DNA from: Pelagibaculum spongiae
GTDB lineage: Bacteria > Pseudomonadota > Gammaproteobacteria > Enterobacterales > Pelagibaculaceae
DNA length: 64,000 nt
Reading direction: 5' to 3'
Assembly (NCBI RefSeq): GCF_003097315.1
Contig: NZ_QDDL01000013.1
Coordinates: 51,097 to 115,096 of the forward strand
Part shown: positions 58,682 to 64,000 of the stretch, one piece after another
How the letters are laid out: every line of letters starts with the position of its first letter
How positions within the stretch are numbered: the first letter of the stretch is position 1
Translations under genes and position numbers: made by a program
Notes under the pieces: generated by a model
The model's input: only the letters and a program-made list of their open reading frames with translations
What the model was told of the DNA's origin: nothing
Databases searched by the model: none

Positions 58682-60469
58682 ATGATTGACGATATAATAA
58701 AAAAAGCAACTGGTGGTCTCGATGGTATTGTTGATGATTTGTTGAAGTCTGCCAAGGGTAAAGTTCAAGAAAAAATATCTGAAGCATTCGCTATTGGTAA
58801 GCTTAAGTCCTTTAAAGATAATGTTGAACGAATAGGACAAGTCAAAACCATATTAAATCCCGATTCAATCGTAAATTTAAATAATATATTTTTTGATGAA
58901 GCTGTACTTTTTGACGGTGAAAAAATTGAATCCTTTAGTCAATTTGGTACTAAACAAGTTCTAGTCGAAGGAGGCCCTGGGCAAGGGAAATCTTTATACC
59001 TTAGAAAACTTTGCATCAAAGAAGGAGCTGGAAGTAATTATATCCCTATTTTTATCGAATTTAGAAATTTGGGATATAAGAAAAAGCTCAAAGAAGAGTT
59101 AATGGAAGCAATCGAAGATCTAGGAGTTAAACTTGATAATTCTCTATTTGATTTTTTGGCGAAGTCAGAAAAAATAGTTTTATTCTTAGATGGTTTTGAT
59201 GAGGTTCCAAATAACGAAAGAACCCGAATCGCGAGAGAGTTAGAAACAATAGTAAGAACTTATCCTGAATTACGGATAGTTGTGTCATCAAGACCAGATT
59301 CTGGTATGGGATCTTCATTTTATTTTTCTAAACGAAAAATAAGCCCTATGTTACTTGATACGCAAAAGAAATTTGTAAACCACTTATATAAATCAGATAA
59401 AGAAGCAGAAAGTATTAATACAATCCTTTCAAATAGTGACTTTATCTCTGAAGTTACTACTACAGCTTTATTACTTACCTTATTCACTATTACTTATAAT
59501 GCAAGACAGTTTAAACCAGATAGCCTTTCTGAGTTTTACAGTTTAATTTTCCCAACAATGCTTTATAGACACGATAGAATGAAAATGGGTTTTGAGAGAG
59601 AAAGAAAGGCTGGCTTAACCGATTATCAAATGCAACGATTATTTAACTCCTTAAGTTTTTTATCTTTGAACGATAATAACACTAGATTTCCCAGCTATTT
59701 ATTTCAAGATTATTTACATAATTCTGCAAAATTGGACGGACTCCCAGAAAATTTGGAAGATCGTTTAATTGACGATATAACAAGTATTACTGCACTAATC
59801 GTTCGAGATGGTTTTAATGAATTCTCTTTCACTCATAAAAGTATTCAAGAGTATTTTGCTTCAGTATTTATTTCAATGCTTAGTGAAGATCGTAAAATAG
59901 GTTTTTATAAACTAGTTATCAATGATTTTAATGAATTTAGAAAATGGCAAAACACTCTATCGTTTCTTGAAACTATTGATGAAAGAAATTACACAAAATA
60001 TTTCCTTATCCCGTATAAGAAAAATGCACTTTGTTTAGATGATAACTCAAGCATTAATATAAATTATCCTTCGCTAATAAAATTAGTAGGTAGTGATTCA
60101 AAAGTACGAATAGATGAATCAGGTAAGCTAAAGAACTTTTATTGGGGAGATACATTGTCTTCTGTTTTATACGTTCGATATTCAGAGTTTGCAAAAAAAG
60201 CTATAAACTCATACTTACAAGGTAAAACGTTGATGCTCGCTGAGTTTCTATCTTATTGTGATGAACCAGATTATATCGACTCTCAAGACTTGGATGGCGA
60301 CTATGTAATAGTTATTGATAAGTTTTTTAAAGAAAACAGAATACAAAAAGAAGTGACTAAGTATCTTTCCAAAAAGTTTGAGAATAGTTCATTTAAAGAC
60401 GAGGTTTTAAATTTAGAGGCAGATTTGGAAATATCAGACAAAGTAACTGATGCTATTTTACCCTTTTAA
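58682..60469 (+). CDS. NACHT-domain NTPase (bacterial NLR-like defence protein), cassette 1
   Basis: The 595-residue protein has Walker A EGGPGQGKSLYLRKL at about residue 97, Walker B VLFLDGFDEVP at about 167, sensor VVSSRPDS and the NACHT-typical FTHKSIQEYFAS near residue 385. The N-terminal 80 residues are a helical, unassigned segment; the last about 180 residues are Asp/Lys-rich and unassigned. Bacterial NACHT proteins defend against phages. It is the first gene after attI and thus the best expressed. GGAG stands six bases before the ATG. It is strikingly A+T-rich. Confidence 0.9.
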   Translation: MIDDIIKKATGGLDGIVDDLLKSAKGKVQEKISEAFAIGKLKSFKDNVERIGQVKTILNPDSIVNLNNIFFDEAVLFDGEKIESFSQFGTKQVLVEGGPGQGKSLYLRKLCIKEGAGSNYIPIFIEFRNLGYKKKLKEELMEAIEDLGVKLDNSLFDFLAKSEKIVLFLDGFDEVPNNERTRIARELETIVRTYPELRIVVSSRPDSGMGSSFYFSKRKISPMLLDTQKKFVNHLYKSDKEAESINTILSNSDFISEVTTTALLLTLFTITYNARQFKPDSLSEFYSLIFPTMLYRHDRMKMGFERERKAGLTDYQMQRLFNSLSFLSLNDNNTRFPSYLFQDYLHNSAKLDGLPENLEDRLIDDITSITALIVRDGFNEFSFTHKSIQEYFASVFISMLSEDRKIGFYKLVINDFNEFRKWQNTLSFLETIDERNYTKYFLIPYKKNALCLDDNSSININYPSLIKLVGSDSKVRIDESGKLKNFYWGDTLSSVLYVRYSEFAKKAINSYLQGKTLMLAEFLSYCDEPDYIDSQDLDGDYVIVIDKFFKENRIQKEVTKYLSKKFENSSFKDEVLNLEADLEISDKVTDAILPF

Positions 60470-60476
60470 AATATTT

Positions 60477-60576
60477 GCCTAACAAGCTGTTAAACAAGGA
60501 CAAAATACAGTTGGCTTTTGCTCCTTCGTCGCTTATTCTAGCCAACTTTATTTAGCCTGTTAACAGGGCGTTATGT
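60477..60576 (+). repeat. attC site of cassette 1
   Basis: R'' GCCTAAC (60477-60483) and R' GTTATGT (60570-60576) bound 100 bases. Inner arms AGTTGGC/GCCAACT and CTGTTAA/TTAACAG form the folded bottom-strand hairpin. Recombination is expected between G60570 and T60571. Confidence 0.9.
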
Positions 60577-60862
60577 GAAAGGTAGTTATTTGTTTAGTAT
60601 CGGTCTATTTGTATTTTTGCTAATGTCAGCTGGTATTTTCTACTTTGCTGACGACGGAGGCGCTTTTGAGCACTACGCTGTAGCGTTCTTGTGGGCTGTG
60701 TTGGCAAAATTTTTTGTTGAAAAATTGCTAGGGCGCCCAATGAAGTATCTTCATTTCATGGATATCCCTGCGAGGCCCGATTCAGAAAAACATCGAAATA
60801 CTATTCTAATAATTTGGTTTTCTATAGCCTGCTTTTTTAGCTACTTAATTGCATTTAAATGA
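60575..60862 (+). CDS. Small membrane protein, cassette 2
   Basis: The 95-residue protein has three hydrophobic segments (residues 4-22, 32-48 and 75-93) and a cytoplasmic-looking loop (GRPMKYLHFMDIPARPDSEKHRN). I do not recognise it. The start is GTG within the R' box of the attC, so translation would depend on the recombination junction; a downstream ATG at residue 17 is the alternative. Confidence 0.7.
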   Translation: MKGSYLFSIGLFVFLLMSAGIFYFADDGGAFEHYAVAFLWAVLAKFFVEKLLGRPMKYLHFMDIPARPDSEKHRNTILIIWFSIACFFSYLIAFK

Positions 60863-60869
60863 GTAATTC

Positions 60870-60946
60870 ACATAACAATCGCAGGCACCGGATCACAAAT
60901 TTCGCCGCAGGCTCATTTGCTCACCGGTGTTGCTACCACGTTATGT
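60870..60946 (+). repeat. attC site of cassette 2
   Basis: R'' ACATAAC (60870-60876) and R' GTTATGT (60940-60946) are exact inverted copies bounding 77 bases. The arms CACCGG/CCGGTG and CAAAT/ATTTG fold inside. It is closely related to the orphan site at 30316-30390. Confidence 0.92.
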
Positions 60947-61049
60947 GCTTTCGCTACTTCGAACTCACAGTAAATTCGGTCAGATTAAGATAAATTAACT
61001 GATCTCTCAATCCGTTAATTTACATTGATGGCTTAAGGATAAGTGTTAG

Positions 61050-63398
61050 ATGTTAAAAAAAATAAAGCTAATACAAGGTATTGGCAATTTCACCAAAACC
61101 GTTGCAGGTGGAATAGATCTTGGTGATGTGACCGTTATCTATGGTGAGAATAGAAATGGTAAGAGTACCCTCTGTGATGTTATTCATTCACTAGCAGAAG
61201 ATGATCCTGATTTTATAATGCATCGAAAAAGCATACCAAATGACCCAACTAAACCGCCTAAAGTTGAATTCATGTTCGGTACTGCGACAGGTAATGTTAC
61301 ATCTAAATTCGAAAACGGCCAGTGGCAAGTAAAAACTCCTGATTGTTCAGGTTTATATGTTTTTGACCAAAGCTTTATACATAGGAATGTAATCACTGGT
61401 CAGAAGCAAGAGCGGCCAAACTCTGAAAACATGACAAGTTTTATTCTTGGTGAGAGTAACACCGCTTTGTTTGCGGCTTTAGCTGAGATGAATAACAACC
61501 TTCGTGCTGATAAAAAACTTCTCTCTGATATTGAAGGGCAATTTATAACTCACGCTGTGGGTAATGCTCCTGCGTATGCTAACTCCGCTTTACCTTCGGA
61601 GACTAAAGAACAGTTAGAAACTAACGTGGCGGCACATGACGAATCAAAACTGCAAGTCACAACTACCATTCAGAATATCGAAAAAATCAAACGTCGTAAT
61701 GTTCTAAATGCGGTTGGTACACAGGTCAACTTTGCTCAAGCAATTGATTCAATTAATGCTGTACTAGCATCTAGCCTTCAAAATGTTCATCAAGATTCAT
61801 TGGTATCACTGCAAAATCACATGAGCAATCATGTGAACAACTCAGCTACTTTTAAAGGTTGGGCTAGCCAAGGTATCGCACAAATAAAAGATGATTGTCC
61901 TTTCTGTGGGCAGGCTTTAAGTGCTGATGCTCAAGGCCTAATCGCTGCGTACCAGCAGGCTTTTAATGCTGAGTTTGATAGATTTAACAGAGAAAAAAGA
62001 CAAACTTTAAATGGCCTTCGTCAGCCATTTAGTATTCCAAATACTCGTGAAAACCTTATTCAGCTACACCAAGCCAATAAACAAGTGTTTGAGCTGTATG
62101 TGGAGCCTCAAATTATAACCAATCAAGCTCTAGCGCCTTTAACTGCTTCATTGGAACAAAAGCATGAAGATATTCTCGCTTCTTTTGATGCCGTTATTGC
62201 AAATAGTCAGCAAGCAACGGAATTCTGGATACCGAGACTAGAGCAAAAGTTTACTACGCCCTACGAACCTGCTCAACTCGTTACCTTCGATGTACTGAAC
62301 ACAGCAGCAACAACGTATAATCAAGCTATCTATGAATATTGGGTAGTCGCAGAGCAAATTAACGCTATCTTCAATGCTTATAAAGGCTCACTTAATGAAG
62401 TGGAGCTGAATCATCAATTGACAGAAATTGCACAACAACAAACACAAGCTAATTTGGCGCTAAAGCGGATAGCATTAGAGCCTCTTTGTGTTCAGTACAG
62501 ACAGAAGCTAGCAACTGTTAATGAGTTAGATACTACTTATAAAGCACAAAAGCAGAAGCTCGAACAATCACAAACAGCGTATTTAGATACTTACTTTGAT
62601 TTGATAAATGGACTGTTTCGTCAGCTCGGCTCAAGTAACTTTGAGATTATCAAAGTACCTAATAATCGCGGCAGACAAGTTATCTATGATCTTCGTGTTA
62701 AGTTTAAAGGTGAGGATATTTCTGCTGATAAGATTAATACAGTATTTAGTGAGTCAGACCGCAGAGCGCTAGCCCTTTGTATATTTTTAGCTAAGGTGAT
62801 GTCTCTTCCAACAGAGGAGAAAGCTAAGGCTATTTTAGTGCTGGATGATCCTGTTACTAGTTTTGACAATGAACGAATAGCACTGATTCTCAATAAACTG
62901 GATGAGCTGCAACGGACTATTAAACAACTTGTACTAACGACTCACTATAAAGGAATGGCAGCAAAAGCTGTGAAGAAATTCAGGCGGTGCGCTAAATCGG
63001 TAAAATTAGTTCATGGTGCTGAAACTTGCTCGATAGAAGCCGTTGAAATTGATGACATGATGGCTACAGAGCATGATGTTGCTTTTGACAGAATTAAAGC
63101 ATTTGTTAATCGTGAAACTAATAACGACATTCTCACAACCTTGCGACCTTTCTTTGAGGGAGAAATTCGTCATCGTTTTAAGAAACAGCTCATTGATCTT
63201 GGTGAAGCGAAATCAGACCTGTCAGTTTGCACTGTTGCTTTAAGGGAAAAGGGCTATATCACTGCTGAACTTGAAGCTCGCCTGAGTGCGATTCGAGATA
63301 CTTTAAACACACCTATGCACGAAATTGGCGATGACGCGCTTGAAAACACAAGAGCGCTAGCTGAACAGGTCATTACTGTTGTTTATGATGAACTGTAG
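61050..63398 (+). CDS. AAA_13/ABC-type ATPase resembling RloC/PrrC anticodon nucleases, cassette 3
   Basis: The 782-residue protein has Walker A GENRNGKST at residues 32-40, a long coiled-coil region with CPFCG (Cys 283 and 286) like the zinc hook of RloC, an ABC signature-like SESDRRALALCIFLA at about 567, Walker B ILVLDDPVTSFD at about 596 and TTH as H-loop. After the ATPase, RPFFEGEIR (R-x3-E, about 698) and LNTPMHE (His about 756) follow the R-x3-E...H order of the PrrC/RloC nuclease centre. Function as a tRNA-cutting defence protein is inference. Confidence 0.82.
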   Translation: MLKKIKLIQGIGNFTKTVAGGIDLGDVTVIYGENRNGKSTLCDVIHSLAEDDPDFIMHRKSIPNDPTKPPKVEFMFGTATGNVTSKFENGQWQVKTPDCSGLYVFDQSFIHRNVITGQKQERPNSENMTSFILGESNTALFAALAEMNNNLRADKKLLSDIEGQFITHAVGNAPAYANSALPSETKEQLETNVAAHDESKLQVTTTIQNIEKIKRRNVLNAVGTQVNFAQAIDSINAVLASSLQNVHQDSLVSLQNHMSNHVNNSATFKGWASQGIAQIKDDCPFCGQALSADAQGLIAAYQQAFNAEFDRFNREKRQTLNGLRQPFSIPNTRENLIQLHQANKQVFELYVEPQIITNQALAPLTASLEQKHEDILASFDAVIANSQQATEFWIPRLEQKFTTPYEPAQLVTFDVLNTAATTYNQAIYEYWVVAEQINAIFNAYKGSLNEVELNHQLTEIAQQQTQANLALKRIALEPLCVQYRQKLATVNELDTTYKAQKQKLEQSQTAYLDTYFDLINGLFRQLGSSNFEIIKVPNNRGRQVIYDLRVKFKGEDISADKINTVFSESDRRALALCIFLAKVMSLPTEEKAKAILVLDDPVTSFDNERIALILNKLDELQRTIKQLVLTTHYKGMAAKAVKKFRRCAKSVKLVHGAETCSIEAVEIDDMMATEHDVAFDRIKAFVNRETNNDILTTLRPFFEGEIRHRFKKQLIDLGEAKSDLSVCTVALREKGYITAELEARLSAIRDTLNTPMHEIGDDALENTRALAEQVITVVYDEL

Positions 63399-63425
63399 AT
63401 GCACATAATAAACCGTTATGTGCAT
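63399..63425 (+). repeat. Reduced attC (R''/R' only) after cassette 3
   Basis: Perfect 10-base arms ATGCACATAA and TTATGTGCAT surround 7 bases and contain the same R''- and R'-type cores as the other sites (ACATAA, GTTATGT), but the centre is missing. It could be an attC with its middle deleted. Confidence 0.55.
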
Positions 63426-63471
63426 AAAAAATCAGATAAATCTTGAAAAATATATCATGCAACCCAATACC

Positions 63472-63507
63472 ATAAGTTCAGGCTTCAATTTCGAAACCTG
63501 AATTTAT
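63472..63507 (+). promoter_or_regulatory. Palindrome just before the cassette 4 gene
   Basis: ATAAGTTCAGG pairs with CCTGAATTTAT with one G-T, 13 bases before the start. This may be an operator or a leader hairpin. Confidence 0.45.
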
Positions 63508-63519
63508 GAGGTTATTCTG

Positions 63520-63807
63520 ATGCAAAAACTGTTTGAAACGCAACAAACTCGAGCGAGAAAAGAGTTTAAAGCTCTTGATCGTGCAGAAAAAAATAGCATA
63601 ACTGATGCTGAACTTGTGCAAGAAATGACTAAAGATATGGCCGATCCTGAGTCGGCTCAATCTATCATGCAAGCTGCTGCAGCATTGATGTACATGAGAG
63701 GAGTTAAAGGTGGGGAAACTCCTATCACTGAAGCAACAAATCGGTGCTTGGCGCGAAAGAGAAAAGACAGTAAGGCAGCATCCAATTTAACTCCTAAATC
63801 GGTGTAG
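63520..63807 (+). CDS. Small protein of unknown function, cassette 4
   Basis: The 95-residue protein is helical and charged (MQKLFETQQTRARKEFKAL; ITDAELVQEMTKDMADPESAQ; SIMQAAAALMYMRGVKGGE), without a signal or membrane segment. I do not recognise it. GAGG lies eight bases before the ATG. It may be a cassette of its own or share one with the ATPase. Confidence 0.65.
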   Translation: MQKLFETQQTRARKEFKALDRAEKNSITDAELVQEMTKDMADPESAQSIMQAAAALMYMRGVKGGETPITEATNRCLARKRKDSKAASNLTPKSV

Positions 63808-63817
63808 CTTTTTTATT

Positions 63818-63846
63818 AGCCATTGCTTCCAATAGAAGTAATGGCT
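63818..63846. terminator. Hairpin after the cassette 4 gene
   Basis: AGCCATTGCTTC pairs with GAAGTAATGGCT (one G-T pair) around CAATA; the T run is on the left side only. Confidence 0.6.
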
Positions 63847-63870
63847 TCTGTTAATAGCCTCGTAAGTAGC

Positions 63871-64000
63871 ACATAATCGGGTAGCCGAGGGTCTCTAACC
63901 CTCAGCCCCCACAACACCCTGCATGCGGGTCCGCACAGGGCGTTTCACTTGGGATAGTGAAGCGTGATCCATCTTTCCCTTAACGAGAATAAGCCTTCAG
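63871..64000 (-). mobile_element. 3' end of a group II intron, probably IIC-attC type, in an attC R'' box
   Basis: Read on the minus strand, the sequence shows a domain V-like hairpin (63913-63943, CCCTGTGCG and CGCATGCAGGG with a two-base bulge on the 3' side), a domain VI-like hairpin (63885-63905) and an end CTACCCGA joined to TTATGTGC. The latter is the complement of an attC R'' box (GCACATAA, 63869-63876). The intron body and its reverse transcriptase would lie to the right, outside the window. Identified by remembered likeness and context. Confidence 0.65.

Larger units (their letters stand above)
57352..64000 (+). mobile_element. Chromosomal integron with defence-type cassettes (right end outside window)
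   Basis: The region holds, in order, an IntI integrase on the minus strand, a LexA box, an attI-type crossover (G|TTAGGC at 58641), and at least four cassettes on the plus strand bounded by attC sites: 58642-60570, 60571-60940, 60941-63415 and 63416 onward. The array is interrupted by a group II intron end in the R'' box of the last attC. Cassette genes are clearly A+T-richer than the host genes. Confidence 0.9.

Noticed and set aside
1..64000. CRISPR arrays, tRNA or rRNA genes
   Set aside because: No regularly spaced repeats of CRISPR type, no tRNA cloverleaf and no rRNA stretch were seen on reading.

Overview
The window looks like a chromosomal segment of a marine gammaproteobacterium of moderate G+C. 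It carries the Rnf(C-D-G-E)-nth order known from Enterobacteria and Vibrio, a Na+-coupled serine/threonine symporter, PntAB, YidE, SelO, a BCCT carrier and feoABC. No rRNA, tRNA or CRISPR array was seen.

Layout. 0-5.4 kb: the end of the Rnf electron-transport operon, with an rnfC whose C-terminus is greatly extended by repeats, and nth. 5.7-11.8 kb: a fatty-acid desaturase, glyoxalase I, a lipoprotein 5'-nucleotidase and an NDH-2 dehydrogenase fused to a cyclic-nucleotide-binding-like domain. 11.9-16 kb: a Fur-box-controlled feoABC operon with two signs of local tandem duplication, including a 39-codon feoB/feoA chimera between feoA and feoB, followed by two tandem copies of an acidic protein of unknown role. 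16-27.6 kb: a SWIM/SNF2 helicase, SstT, a sulfurtransferase, an isochorismatase-fold hydrolase divergent from a GlxA-type regulator, and HrpB. 27.6-30.8 kb: a REP-associated-type transposase between two hairpin-bearing direct repeats, then what I read as an orphan integron cassette with an attC-like site and two group II intron relics. 30.8-39.4 kb: Aer-like chemoreceptor, asparaginase, parvulin, DUF547, a cNMP/CBS/nucleotidyltransferase protein with an exonuclease, and a BCCT carrier. 40.1-46.1 kb: a divergent cluster of arsenosugar-pathway type (flavoprotein disulfide reductase and TVP38 on one side; two glycosyltransferases, an ArsM-like methyltransferase and a radical SAM enzyme on the other). 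46.1-57.2 kb: two related secreted four-Cys proteins, PntBA, an outer-membrane barrel, YidE, YgjV and SelO.

The most interesting part is 57.35-64 kb. It is an integron: an IntI-type integrase on the minus strand with a perfect CTGT-N8-ACAG LexA box, an attI-type crossover site, and at least four cassettes on the plus strand separated by attC sites. Two cassettes encode large ATPases of defence type: a NACHT NTPase (bacterial NLR-like) and an AAA_13/ABC ATPase with a zinc-hook-like CxxC and a C-terminal R-x3-E...H pattern like that of PrrC/RloC anticodon nucleases. At the window end the array is interrupted by the 3' end of what looks like a group IIC-attC intron, inserted antisense in the R'' box of an attC. 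The same intron and attC families appear as relics at 29.7-30.4 kb, which suggests the chromosome once held, or exchanged cassettes with, a second site.

Functional names rest on motif reading without database search. Coordinates of repeats and att sites were read from the sequence by eye.
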